From: Symsagittifera roscoffensis
Lineage: Eukaryota; Xenacoelomorpha; Acoela; Convolutidae
Assembly (NCBI RefSeq): GCF_963678635.1
Contig: NC_087063.1
Coordinates: 76,589,617 to 76,653,616 of the forward strand
DNA length: 64,000 bases
Reading direction: 5' to 3'
Shown: piece by piece, positions 1 through 10,450 of the stretch
Position numbering within the stretch: the first letter of the stretch is position 1
Layout: every line of letters starts with the position of its first letter
Position numbers and translations under genes: made by a program
Notes under the pieces: model-generated
Told to the model about the DNA's origin: nothing
Database searches by the model: none
Seen by the model: only the letters and a program-made list of their open reading frames with translations

Positions 1-1
1 T

Positions 2-457
2 GGATACCACATGATCATAGAGCATCGTACCCGTGACAAGCACCAGAACGCAGATAGCCTCAGTAAAAAGACAGAATTTTATGAGCGCCTCGAGGAGAAA
101 CAGGCTAACCAATCAGAAATCAAAGACGGGTTTTCATTTCTGGACAAGGAAACCTACGACAAACTACCACTTACTAGGTGGTTAGACAAGTCAGGGCATC
201 CTATACCCGGAGGACACCCTGACCTTCCAGTGGAAACGGCCGCGGAGATAAAGCTTTTAGCCAGAGGCGAGCCCGTTCCGTTGGATCTGCTAGTCCGATC
301 CAATTTGGTATAGCAAGAACTTACCAGGCTGGGTATAAACAGCATGGCTCTATTGAACAGGACTGTGAACGTGGCGCCGGACGTCATGGGAAAGGTCCGC
401 GACTTGCTGGACAGGGAAGTGGATAGGCATGATCGTGAGTGGATGGAGACCATGTAG
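2..457 (+). pseudogene. pol: Ty3/gypsy pol: RNase H C-terminal end and linker
   Basis: The frame opening at 11 begins with the motif IEHRTRDKHQNADSLSKK, the usual end of a Ty3/gypsy RNase H domain (His, Asn-Ala-Asp and Ser of the HxNADxLS block are present). RNase H degrades the RNA strand of the RNA:DNA hybrid during reverse transcription. The frame stops at TAG 311-313, continues in the same frame to a second TAG at 455-457, and then runs on into the integrase ORF. Both stops are therefore nonsense changes inside one polyprotein. The reverse transcriptase and most of RNase H lie upstream of the window. Confidence 0.8.
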
Positions 458-460
458 CGG

Positions 461-2293
461 TTGACTGTCACCGAGAGAACAGAGAAGAGGCCAGTGTCCA
501 TTCGCCGCCGAGGCGTTGAACGGGATTGCAGGTCGATAGTCAACCAGCTGGTGAGCTCGATGCCGAAGGAGGTCTTGTTGAGAACTTCGTTCACTGAATA
601 TGGAACACTGAATCAGACCCAAGCCACTGAGGAAGTTAGGATCAAGTCGAAATCTAGCTTCGCGAGGAGAGTGCATTTCACGGATGCGAAAGAAGAATAC
701 GAGCCGAGCCCAGATTGTTCGTCCGTGGACGAGACAATGTCCGGGGAGTCTGATACCTTCGAGCCAGTCAAGGACGACTCGTCTGAGGAGTCAGACACCT
801 TTGAGCCCGTGCAGGACGACGTGTCCGGGGAGAGGTTGACGAGACCACCTAGGGGCAGAGATCTGTCCGGGGAGTCGGGTTCGAAGCGACCAATGGACAG
901 AGTTTTGTCCGGGGAGTCAAGAAACATCTCAAACAACTTGGAATATGATGTTGGGGAATCAGTCGACTCAAGTGTTGACTCGAGGCCCCAGTCCTGGGAC
1001 AACACATCTGAAACAACTTCCAATTCCGATATGTCAGAGATCGCAATCCACTCCTTATTGGTAGACTGGAAGCAGCGCGGGCTGGACCGAGAAACGCATC
1101 AGGATCCAGACAGGGACAGATACACCTCAGATGAAGAGGGCACTGTGGTAGATAATGCCGCAGACGAGCTCGAGCTGATAGCAGTCTCGAAACGCCCAAC
1201 CAGATTGCTGCCACATGGTACGGTCGTCCGTACCAATCTGGAACCATCTGTGCAGGAAGCGACGCCTTTGAAAAAGATATGGTGTGTCAAGTTGATGGAC
1301 GATGCTCATGCTCCGGAGATAATGAGTGGGCAGATGAATGTGGTAAAGACGTATTTGAAAGCCAGGTACAGGCTGTCGGATCTCCTAAGGGCTCAACGAA
1401 ATGATAGAATGACGAGCAGTCTGAAAAGATGGATCGCGAATGGAGCATCTGACAAGGGAGACTTGGAAGAAGACAGCTACAAGATCTTGAAGCAATTCTA
1501 CTTGAAGCGAAACGACTTGTTGTACCTGAACAAGGACGGAATCGTAGCCTGCAAACGAAAAGAAGAGGACAAGGTCCTCTATAAATACAATTCAATAGTG
1601 TTACCACAGTTGTACCAGACCGAATTGCTCTTTCGCTCACATGATCAGATGGGCCATCAAGGCGTGGACAAAGTGTATAACAGGATACAGAAACGATTCG
1701 AATGGCCGGGATTGAAGAAGGCTTGTGAGAAGTGGATCGCCGCATGCCTGTCATGTCAGCAGGCGAAGGATCCCAGGAAACTAAGGTTCCCCCTACAGTC
1801 AATAGAGTCGTCAGGTTTCAACGAAGTGGTGCAAATTGATCATCAGAAAATCTGCATGACAGCAACGGGCTATAATCAGGTGCTGGTAATGATCGACCAT
1901 TTTACGAAGTATGCGGAGGCAGCACCCTGCATGACAGCATCGGCGGAAGAAACATGCGATCATTTGATTAATGTGTCGATAGCGAGGCATGACTGCCCCA
2001 TCACATTCCAATCGGACAATGGCAAAGCATTCGTGGGTGATCTCACGAAGGAGTTAATGGAAAGGTCGCAGGTAGCGCAGGCCCACTCGACCACTTATCA
2101 CCCGAAAACGAATGGCCTAGTCAAGAGGCAAAATCGAACACTGGTATCCATGCTGAGAGTCTATTGCTCGCGTTACATGGATGACTGGGACAAGCACTTG
2201 CCGCAAGTGATGGGTGCTTACAACAGCACGGAGCATTTCACTACAGGAATAAGTCCGCACATGATGCTAACGGGTCAAAAGCACTCCCGTTGA
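461..2293 (+). pseudogene. pol: Ty3/gypsy pol: disordered linker and integrase
   Basis: This 610-codon stretch is in the same frame as the RNase H end upstream. Residues about 90-250 are acidic and Ser-rich, with repeated SGES units. An integrase follows: an HHCC zinc module (His 394 and His 399, Cys pair in CLSC) and then the catalytic core with Asp at about 460 (VQIDH) and Asp at about 519 (FQSDNG). The expected third acid lies 36 residues later, the exact DDE spacing, but reads Lys (GLVKRQNR, codon AAG at 2123-2125), so strand transfer should be dead. The ORF ends at TGA 2291-2293 because of a +1 slip near 2275-2281; the protein continues in another frame from 2290. Integrase inserts the element cDNA into the host chromosome. 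Confidence 0.9.
739..917 (+). repeat. Repeated Ser-Gly-Glu-Ser coding units in the pol linker
   Basis: The 12-mer TGTCCGGGGAGT occurs at 739-750, 864-875 and 906-917, with an 11-base match at 822-832 and a degenerate unit near 780. In frame they encode SGES(D/G/R) units spaced 14-28 residues apart within a Ser/Asp/Glu-rich stretch. The same 12-mer recurs out of this context at 3360-3371 and in non-coding DNA at 13933-13944. Confidence 0.7.
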
Positions 2294-2706
2294 CGTTTTT
2301 CTACCCTGAATATGAGGGGAAGAGGACAGCACCGCAAGCGTACGTGCGGGATGTTATCAGAAGACAGCAGGACCTCAATGACTTATGCAGGAGGAACACA
2401 CAACAGGCGCAAATTAGACAAAAAAGGAGGTTTGACAAAAGGACAGCCGATGCGAAAGCCTACTCAGTTGGCGACTACGTCTGGGTGTTCCAGGAAGTGG
2501 TTCCACCAAAAGGAACCAAAAAATTATTAAAGAAATGGCGTGGTCCCTTTCAGATAACAGAGGTGCACCAATGAGGTCGTTTTTATTGATTGAGCACTGG
2601 AAGAGCAGCTTATTACGAAAATATCAAACCACACAATGCCTCGGACTGGTGTATCCCAGCAGACATGCAAGAGGGAGACTATTTGATAGTGGATCCTGCT
2701 TGTTAA
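2290..2706 (+). pseudogene. pol: Ty3/gypsy integrase C-terminal domain
   Basis: This frame continues the integrase after the frameshift near 2280. It begins with the TFFYPEYEGKR motif and contains a basic helix (KRRFDKR) and the small beta-barrel signature GDYVWVF...KKWRGPFQI, which is the post-core (GPF/Y-type) part of gypsy integrases that binds DNA. The frame hits TGA at 2572-2574, a second TGA at 2587-2589 or close by, and TAA at about 2704, but remains the same frame as the macro-domain ORF that starts at 2707. The two parts were therefore once one polyprotein. Confidence 0.75.
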
Positions 2707-3978
2707 GTGAATGAAAGGGGTACTCGCGACAAAAACGACGTGAATGAGGTGGTGGACGATTGCGACCTACCACTGGATCTGGAGTTGACCGAGCGAGTAG
2801 AGGTGGACGACGAAACTCTACCTTATGCCGAGGAAGACTGGGACTGCCCGGAACAAATCGAAATTGACAAAGGAATACAGCCTGACTTTCCTCTCACCAT
2901 GGAAACACGCCAGAGCAAGAGAGGAAAAAACAAGAAGAAATACAATCCGTACGGCGAGGATTTCGTCGTAGACAGGATAGTTGTAAGTGACGTCATGGAC
3001 TCGCTAGTGGGACTGGACGAAGTGGCGATGCTAGAAGAAATCGACTTGGTGAATGATATGGATCAAGATTGGATCGAAGATCGATCAGAACCGGAAGTGG
3101 AGTTCGAACCAGAAGCGGAACAGACTAATAAGCAAGAACTAACGAACTTGCGCGTGCTCGAATGGCTTCATGATCTGCCGACAGATCCAAAAAAGACGAT
3201 TCTGACGATTCAGGACGTCGATAAAGACGGCATAAAATACATCAGTCATGACAATACTGAGTCCAACTGGGTCGCACCAGATGGTCCTCTACGTGTTCCA
3301 CAATCCAACCTCGATCTCCTAGACTTTAGGCGATCGACGGGGACGTCGATGGATATTTTTGTCCGGGGAGTGGGGGTAGGACTCACCCACACCAAAAATC
3401 TGATAATAGAAAAATTGAAATCGGCAAGAGAAACCGGAGAACTAGAGACAGAGGGCGAGAATGCTAAAAAACCACCTTTTGGACGAATTTTTGAATCGTA
3501 TTTTGATCTACCGAACCATTATTCAAACAATAACGTCATAACGGACAGCGATTTCATACTCACGGAACGCACGTGCGCTATAGCGATAACCGCGGACGTA
3601 AGCTTCAAAACAGCACTGGCGGCTGATTTCAAAAGAGAGTATAAGAACATCGAATTTTTATGGAAACAGAGGCCTGGTGTGGGAGGGATGATAGCGCTGC
3701 CCCCTGTTGCATCACAGATACCAGGGAAATATTTGTGTTTCCTGGTTACCAAAGCCACTGATAGGCAACACGTAGATCCAGAGAGCTTGGTATTGGCCTT
3801 GACTCGACTTAGGGATTTTTTGGTTGAGAGAGGAGTAACCTCTCTCTCGTTACCAGTAAATGATCCTAATAGGGGAAAGCTACATCCGAGAGAGTTGTAC
3901 GCACTTGTACATGTGATATTTTCAGAAACTGACATAGAGGTTTACTTACATAAAAAATACTATCTGAGCATATGCTAG
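2707..3978 (+). CDS. C-terminal polyprotein region with a macro domain (TARG1/OARD1-like)
   Basis: The first 150 residues are acidic and disordered, with a basic patch (SKRGKNKKK). Residues about 285-420 match the macro-domain fold of the TARG1/OARD1 group: a strand and loop (AIAITADVSFKTALAADFK), the GVGGMIALP strand, LCFLVTKATDRQH, a long helix (SLVLALTRLRDFLVERGV), the strand LSLPV, and a final helix and strand (ALVHVIFSETDIEVYL). Macro domains bind ADP-ribose and some remove it from proteins. The Lys of the LVTK strand aligns with the catalytic Lys of that family, but the glycine loop that carries the catalytic Asp reads NDPNRGKLH, so activity is doubtful. The ORF is uninterrupted for 423 codons. 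It sits downstream of integrase, in the frame of pol, and its start Met is probably not a real start. Confidence 0.7.
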   Translation: MNERGTRDKNDVNEVVDDCDLPLDLELTERVEVDDETLPYAEEDWDCPEQIEIDKGIQPDFPLTMETRQSKRGKNKKKYNPYGEDFVVDRIVVSDVMDSLVGLDEVAMLEEIDLVNDMDQDWIEDRSEPEVEFEPEAEQTNKQELTNLRVLEWLHDLPTDPKKTILTIQDVDKDGIKYISHDNTESNWVAPDGPLRVPQSNLDLLDFRRSTGTSMDIFVRGVGVGLTHTKNLIIEKLKSARETGELETEGENAKKPPFGRIFESYFDLPNHYSNNNVITDSDFILTERTCAIAITADVSFKTALAADFKREYKNIEFLWKQRPGVGGMIALPPVASQIPGKYLCFLVTKATDRQHVDPESLVLALTRLRDFLVERGVTSLSLPVNDPNRGKLHPRELYALVHVIFSETDIEVYLHKKYYLSIC

Positions 3979-4446
3979 GAATTGCGTTTGGCGATAAGTG
4001 GTTTTTAATAAGTTACTTGATAAGAATTAGTGTCAAGTTTTAGATTAGGATTAAGTTTTAGGTTAGGATTAAATTTTTATGTTTTTATGTGATAATATAG
4101 ATGTTCATTTGTTTATGTGTTATGTTATTGTTATGATATGTTTTATATTTCGTGTCATAAAAGACCTAGAGTACTCCAGGTCATCAAGGTGACAGCGCTC
4201 ATTTGTGCTACCCTGACATAGATACAGGTGGACGATCCACCTTGGTGCTAAATTTTTAAATCAAAATCGAGAAGAGAATTTCCATGAAGAGTTTTAAAGA
4301 GTTGAATGATGTTTAATCCAAAAATGATGGTATTAAGTCGCGACTTGTTTTTTAGATCTTGATTGATGAGAAATTGTTTATTGAATTCATTGAATCAAAC
4401 GAGACAGGAAGAAACTACACGACAGCAAGAATGAACACGATAAGAA
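3979..4446. other. Non-coding gap between the two coding blocks
   Basis: AT-rich, no ORF. It contains GTTTTAGATTAGGATTAAG-type short direct repeats at 4035-4075 and an imperfect palindrome of AGGTGG/CCACCT around 4226-4242. The stretch TAAATTTTTAAATCAAAATCGAG (4250-4272) resembles 13650-13672, and both are followed by AAGAGAATTT/AAAAGAATTT. This may mark a shared leader or LTR segment, but I could not align longer stretches by eye. Confidence 0.4.
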
Positions 4447-5343
4447 ATGGGTGACACGAACGAACTTATGGAACTTCTCTCAGCGAGTCTAGGAGCGACT
4501 CTAGACGAGATCTATCAGCGGCTGATCGATTGTGATTTTACACGAGAAGATCCCGGGCTGGCGATGTTTGTGGTCGCGCTCCTCAATGCTTTAGGACGAG
4601 AGGGTCGAGGAAATCGCCCTACGGAAGTCGTGTTGATGTTGGCCTTCGGTGAGTCCGGGACCGCCGAGAGAGGTCGAAACCGACTGATGAGATGGCGGCG
4701 TGGAGAAATGTCTGGCCACGACCTGGCTCGTGAGCCAGGACTAGGTGAGCAGAGGGACCACCGGCTAGGTGAGATGCCCTTACCCGTCCAACCTGCGCAG
4801 CCACTCATCGGAGCGAAGAGACAACGTGATGGGCCAGGCCCGTCACATTCGGTCGACTCTCCAATAGCTGCTCCTCCTCCGAAGAGGGTGAGGGTGAGTG
4901 AAATAGAGATCCAAACGTCGGAGACAATTGAGACGCTGGAGAAGAAGGAGAGAGATCAGAGCGAGCTGTGTGCCAAACTCCAGGAGTATAGGGCGATAGC
5001 TCGAGAAAGAGACAAATGGAAGAAGAAATATGAAGATCTGTAGGTGGCCTACAAGGAGGATGAAATAAAGCACCTGAAGGAGCTGTATATGGCAAAGGTG
5101 AGCCAAGTGTCACAGGAAGTTCTGGCGACAATGAAATCCTCGGAGGGATCCAGCGACACACGCCCCAGGACAAGAGTACAGGAGCTGTGCGCATCGAGAG
5201 GGCCCGAGGCTTTAGATTTACGTGCATCAAGAGGGCCCGAGGCTCCTCAGCAGACACAACCGTCTGCTTCCAGTCAAAGGAACACGATACCGGACCCTTC
5301 TGACACATACCTCGCTCCTCAGTTCTAAGAATCGTTCAACCAA
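4447..5343 (+). pseudogene. N-terminal part of the giant ORF: helical, coiled-coil, NLS-like
   Basis: The ATG at 4447 opens a frame that, apart from TAG 5041-5043 and TAA 5326-5328, stays open to 6909. Residues 1-70 look helical and globular. Residues 100-150 are Pro/Arg-rich with a nuclear-localisation-like PPPKRVRV, and residues about 160-220 form a charged coiled coil (EKKERDQSELCAKLQEYRAIA), which the first stop cuts. No known family is recognised. Coiled-coil plus basic segments at the start of an element-encoded protein would suit a Gag-like structural role, but that is inference. The TAG could be a readthrough site or a plain nonsense mutation; nothing downstream of it looks like a known readthrough signal. 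Confidence 0.6.
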
Positions 5344-6909
5344 ATGGCCAGAGCGACAATGGATGAGATCAACCGAACCACTGGATGGACATTGGGTAGG
5401 ATCGTTCCTTCCCAACATCGTGATCATTCATCCAATAGCTCGGAGCGAGCAGCCCGCACGGTAGTGTCCTCGGGGACTGCGCATGGCAGAACCTTTCAAA
5501 AGTCCCGCGTGGTAGACATTAGGAAGAATCTGATGACACGTCACCAGTTCACGCAAGTAGCTGCGGAGCATCCTCGAGCCTGCCTGAATGACATGAGCTG
5601 GAACCCCGCTACGAGCGACCAGGTAATTCCCCCAGGGAGTCGCCACTTGATCATAGGAGACAGTTTGGTGAGGGATCTGAATGAGATCTTTGTCTATGGT
5701 CAGACTACCACTCTGTCCTTTGGAGGAGCCTCAGTGGCTCAGGTCATCAAGAGGATGGAATTCCAGAGCGAGGATCACCTGGATACGCTGGTGATAATGC
5801 TGGGAACCAACTACGTCTCGAGAGCCCCAGTGACTCCGGAGAGCAAGTGGGAGCCTCTGTTGGTATGCCTCCTGAATGAACTGAAGGAGAAGTACAGGCC
5901 CAGGTTTGTGGTGCTGTGCACGATACCACAAAACCCGCTGGTGGGCACCACAGTGGCAGATTTCTTGAATGGCAACGTGACACGGTGGAATGAAATGATC
6001 CGCAATCTGGTGGGAAGCAACCCTGGCGAGCTGCGACTTCTGGATCTCGAGAACATGCTGCGCATGATTGATCAAATCGCGCTTACTAGAGATGGAATAC
6101 ATTTCAACACCCAACGAGGGAGACACTGGGTCAATGATGTATTTCAGACGCAGTTGAGGGAAGTGGAGCAGGAGTCGAGGGCGACCAGTTCTCTGGCTCG
6201 GACCAGCTCGACCGGAGGAAGTAGAATAAGGGCAAGCGTGCCCGAATCCCTCGTCAACCGCCTAGGGCCCTTGGCAATGGAGACGGCTGCAGCCACACCC
6301 ATCGCTCCGAGCTCAAACGTAAGAGAGAGGCTAGGGACTGCTCCTCCTCCCAGAACACAACCGCTCGAAAGCCGACTCGGGAGATCAGTGGTTCAGAAAA
6401 GGAATAACTCCCAGACCGTGTCTAGGAGGAACGATCCGGCCGCCACGGCAAACCCTGCTTCAGCAGCAGGACCGTCTACGGGCGCCGTGCCAGCGGAGGG
6501 AGTTGAACCAGGCAGCGTGCTGCTTTGGAACCGATCAGACCCTAGTCATTGGGGACAGTACAAGACGGACATGTCCGCGAAGTTGAACATGAGTACCCTG
6601 ACGTGTCGGGAGGACGCAATGAAAATGATTGGCGGAGAAAGTCCCACAGTGTCGCGACTATATCGGATACCGGGCGTGGATTGGCTGCTAGCAGAGCAGG
6701 AGCAGTTCAGTTCCACGACTACGCTCCGGCACGCAGACTTGAATGGGTTGCCTCAGGACAATACCTTTGGACCTTTGAATACCCGGTCTCTTACGGACGT
6801 CCGACAGAGAGCCCGGGAACTGACGCCACCTGCTCGCAAGGGCAAGTTTCAGGCAGAGAACAAGCCCAATAACAAGCATCACAAGATGTACAGGCAGTTT
6901 GCTAAATAA
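5344..6909 (+). pseudogene. Giant ORF segment with SGNH/GDSL-type hydrolase domain
   Basis: In frame with 4447-5343. Residues about 100-275 carry the SGNH hydrolase blocks in order: block I IIGDSLVRDL (catalytic Ser about 107), block II Gly in SFGGASVAQV, block III as MLGTNYVS (Gly and Asn kept), and block V DGIHFNT (Asp and His kept). SGNH enzymes are esterases or lipases acting on small esters, acetyl groups or lipids; the substrate here cannot be read. Flanks are Ser/Pro/Arg-rich and look disordered. The last 100 residues begin a new region (VLLWNRSDPSHWGQYK). The ORF ends at TAA 6907-6909, but the same frame remains open beyond it, so the stop is probably a nonsense change in a longer protein. 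Confidence 0.7.
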
Positions 6910-8025
6910 ACCACCCGGTCAGACGCCTGGCGAGTATTCAAGGGACTACCCCGAACGACCACGGTGGATGGAGATGACAAGAGATATGGGAAACTGGAGG
7001 CCCCAATAGGCGACGGCCTGTTTGCAGCTTACGATCCCTTAGAGATGAAAGCTGCAAAGTATCTGATTGTGGCCAGTTCCGATTATCTCTATACGCCCCG
7101 TTCTCTCTTCTGGCCCGACGTGATTTTCTTGACGGCGCCTAAATTGGACTGGGGACAGGCAATAGGTATGATGATAAGTTTACGAAGGGTGGTCAGCATG
7201 GAGCCGCAGGTGATAGTGGTTGCCGGCTCAAATGATCATCTGCAAAGCAGGGGCTTGTTGACACGTCTGACGGATGGGTCGGTCCCGAGCAACGAGGTCA
7301 TAGGTGAGGCGATAATGACATTGCTCTCGGCGATGGCTGAGGTAGAAACAGCAGCAAAACAACGTTTCACCCAAAATGTGGTGAAGGTGGTCTTTGTGTT
7401 GTCACCAGGGTACGCTGCATTGCCAGAACCCCTTCAGTTTGTGTACACGATGGTCACAACGATAGCAGAGGGGAGGTTCAACGTGATAATTCCTGCCCCC
7501 AACAGAGTGGTAGACCCAGACAATTACTACCCGTCCCGATCTGAGCTTCCCGCCGTTTGGGCTGACATTTCCAATGCCATACAGGGACTCAAAGATTGTA
7601 GCACAACTCGGTTGGTGCTAGATGAGGTTCTGGGGTTGGAGCTGTCCAACTTTGCCAGATTGTTGAAGTTAAGACCAGGGGTAGATGACGATCATCTGTT
7701 AGTACAACAGGTGGCTAATGATCTCTGGTTCAGACAGATGGATCATACCGAGAACGAGCAGGGCAGGACAATCAGGAAGAACATGACGTCAGCGGAAGAA
7801 GATCTCATGGCAATGGCTTTGCGCACAAAGCCACACAACAACGTATGGTTGTACTTGTCACCAAGGCTGTGCACCTTGGGTGAGGACGCGTTCGAGCATG
7901 CGCCGGCTGTGATAAAAGAGATACACGTGTATCTGGAGAACTTGTTTGATGCCCGGGAGTTAGCTGAGGGCATGATGTTGAAATTGATGCAGGACGTAAA
8001 CACGATGTCACTGGGCACAGTATGA
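6910..8025 (+). pseudogene. Giant ORF segment, possible second SGNH-like fold
   Basis: This is the direct in-frame continuation of the preceding segment. It has Rossmann-like alternating hydrophobic strands: YLIVASSDY, DVIFLTAPK, QVIVVAGSNDHLQ, VKVVFVLSPG, FNVIIPAPNR. The AGSND at about residue 83 (counted from 6964) is placed like SGNH block III, but no block I Ser or block V Asp-His pair is clear, so it may be a degenerate second hydrolase copy. The C-terminal half is helical. The frame ends at TGA 8023-8025, where the reading frame moves by one base to the next segment. Confidence 0.5.
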
Positions 8026-8041
8026 ACGATCGGATGCCATC

Positions 8042-8557
8042 TTGGGTGGAATGGGAGTGGGATGGACGCCATCCTTCCTGTCGACGTGCTATCCTAGGGC
8101 ATCCCGGAACCTGATCGCGAGTTTCGTCAAAGACATCAGGAAGTTGTCGATTGGCCTGATATTAGCCCTATACGTGACATTTTGTCATGAAAATTTCGTG
8201 AAGGGACCGGCGAATCTCTTCACCCAAGCGTTGGCAGATTTGAGATTGGATGGACTCCTGACCCTGATTGCCATGACCTACGGTCGACTGGGTGATTTGC
8301 TTGTGCTGTTGCGTTACCCTGAACAACTACAGGGACCGAGTCGTGAGTTCAATGCACAGTTGGAAATCGCCTCGCTCAGGAAGATGAAAGACTGGAGGAC
8401 TCTCCTGCTGCAATATCTCTTGCAACAGAACAGAATCGTCACGGGAGAAGATAAGGTGGCGACGAATGCGGGTGAGTGTAAGCAATATTGTGGCATGCCC
8501 TTGCTGACAGATTTGGCTGTCATGATGCGGATCGATCCGTTGGCTCTGATTCACTGA
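8042..8557 (+). pseudogene. Giant ORF segment, helical, unknown function
   Basis: Mostly alpha-helical by residue pattern (LIGLILALYVTFCHENFV, LLTLIAMTYGRLGDLLVLL). No family recognised. It is separated from the previous segment by a frameshift near 8023-8042 and from the next by a single TGA (8555-8557) in its own frame. A Trp codon at that TGA would restore a hydrophobic helix (IH-stop-LREFV), so a TGG to TGA change is plausible. Confidence 0.5.
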
Positions 8558-8575
8558 CTGCGGGAATTCGTCACG

Positions 8576-10444
8576 GTGGTGTATGGACCGGTGATGTCTT
8601 TCGCGTTCCCGGACGTGCAAGTCAAGGCATACAGGAATTCTGTGTTGTATGTCAACCTGGTCTCAGTTGTGGACTGTTCCGTGCTGAATTGGGTAGAGCA
8701 GAGGGAGCTGAGAGGGCTGGCCAGCGACGATAGGCTGTTCGGAAGAATAGCTGAGCCAGATTGGGTGTTGATGGATTTCAACAACCACTTCAAGTGCCGA
8801 ATGGGCCGTGAGGACCTTTCTCACATCCAGTTTAACCCGAAGCTTTGGAATTTGAGACCAGTAGTGAAGGATACAGGAGCGGCTATGGGATTCCCACTCT
8901 TACCAGAAGCCTATGCACACGCGAAAGAGAACCAGCAAGCGTGGCTTTCTGGGTCCAGGCCGATGCCGGACCAATGCCCTCGATATCCACCGATAAGGAG
9001 GATGTTGTTGGGAGTCACATCTCCCATCATTGCCCCTCGCATCGGAGCAGCTCGTGATGCGGAGAAGAGAATGCTGAAGTGGAGTGAAGGGATGGAGCCG
9101 CGCTTCATCAGCTGGAATGTAGCAGCCGCGCACACGTTTGACTTCTCATTTCCTGATGCTTGGAGTAGGAAAAACATCAAGGCACTACCTTCCAGGAGAC
9201 CAGAGGTCTCGGCTGAAATGTGGAACGAAGTGTATACTCCCACGGATGATTTATCAAGACTGAAGTGGTCAGGAGAAGCGAAAGTAGTGATGCTGGAAGT
9301 GGCAAGGGAGAGCAGAGGAGGCTCATACATAACGATAGAGGACCTGGCACCACATGGCGAAGAGTCCGTAGAATTCCTGGTGAACGATGAATTGTTTTAT
9401 CACGCAGGAGACATGACCGTACCGGCTCGGCCGGACTCGGGCATAGGCACACGACAAGGCCCTTCAGGACCCAAGCCGAAACCTGATGCAGGTGATGATG
9501 AATTGATGGACCAGGACGATGACGATAACGACATCGAGGGAAAGACGGGAAAACCGGGTGAGACAGATCTAGGAGCGTTGGAGAGAGACTTGCTAGAATA
9601 CCGGTTCAGTGAAGACGACGATGGGGAAGTTGATGGGAGTCTATTGCTAATGACGCCATCGTCTTTCATGTCCCCTACAAAGGAGGCGTCGGCCGACTTA
9701 TCCCCGATGGACCCAATAAGCCAGGCGAGAGAATGCAGAAGCAGGGATCCGCAAAGATTGCTCCATGAGTCACCGAGGAGGAGAAAAATCGAGGAATCAA
9801 TGAGGGTATCCTTCCTGAGTACGCTGCCGGAAGAGGAGTGGGAGAGATATCAAAGTGAGTTAGAAGGCAAGACAGGGGCAACCTGGAGCCGAGTGAGTTT
9901 CATGGAAAGATCATGGGACGTGATACGACGATATGGGACGCAATCCATAATGAAGGTGGGATTGAACCAACCCATCATGCGTGAGGTCCTGGAGAAAATA
10001 GTGAACTCCATGGAGTCGGATGTTCTGACCGAGTCAGTAACAGAAGACAGTGCCGATGATCAGCAGGTTGCGAAGAAATTACCTGTCAGACGAGCCAGGA
10101 AGTGGCTGAAGCGACTAAAAGGGAAGACAGGAAGTCGAACCGTGAACCCGAGAGTGGTGAAGTCGAAAGCCAGCGCAGTGGTGGCCTCTTTAACGAGCGC
10201 AGGTCGTTCAGGCGAGAGCGGGCAAGGAGATGGTGCAACACTGACAGGGGGAGAAAAAGAGAATCTGATACCCCCTATGCTCTTGGCAGGTCTGACCACG
10301 ACAGCCGTGAGATCAAAGAAAACAGCACGAACCCTGGCAGACAATAAATTAGAGATGGAGATCATCAGTCAATATGGATCTGGAGGACTTGAAGATTACA
10401 GGCCCTCGCGGACCAACATGGCCAAATTGAAACTGGAAGGATAA
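8576..10444 (+). pseudogene. Giant ORF segment with long acidic and Lys/Arg-rich tracts
   Basis: Same frame as 8042-8557. Residues 1-270 look globular (with FKCRMGREDLSHIQFNPKLW and MEPRFISWNVAAAHTFDF). Residues about 285-330 are disordered and acidic (ELMDQDDDDNDIEG). The region around 505-540 is strongly basic (VRRARKWLKRLKGKTG), which would suit nucleic-acid binding. No known family is recognised. The ORF ends at TAA 10442-10444; the same frame opens again at once. Confidence 0.5.
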
Positions 10445-10450
10445 CTCGAC

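Noticed and set aside
154-1802. Minus-strand ORFs opposite the pol region
   Set aside because: They are shadows of the plus-strand integrase frame, with no family motifs and poor composition.
5041-5043. Programmed stop readthrough at the first TAG of the giant ORF
   Set aside because: No known downstream readthrough context, and several other stops of all three types interrupt the same frame.
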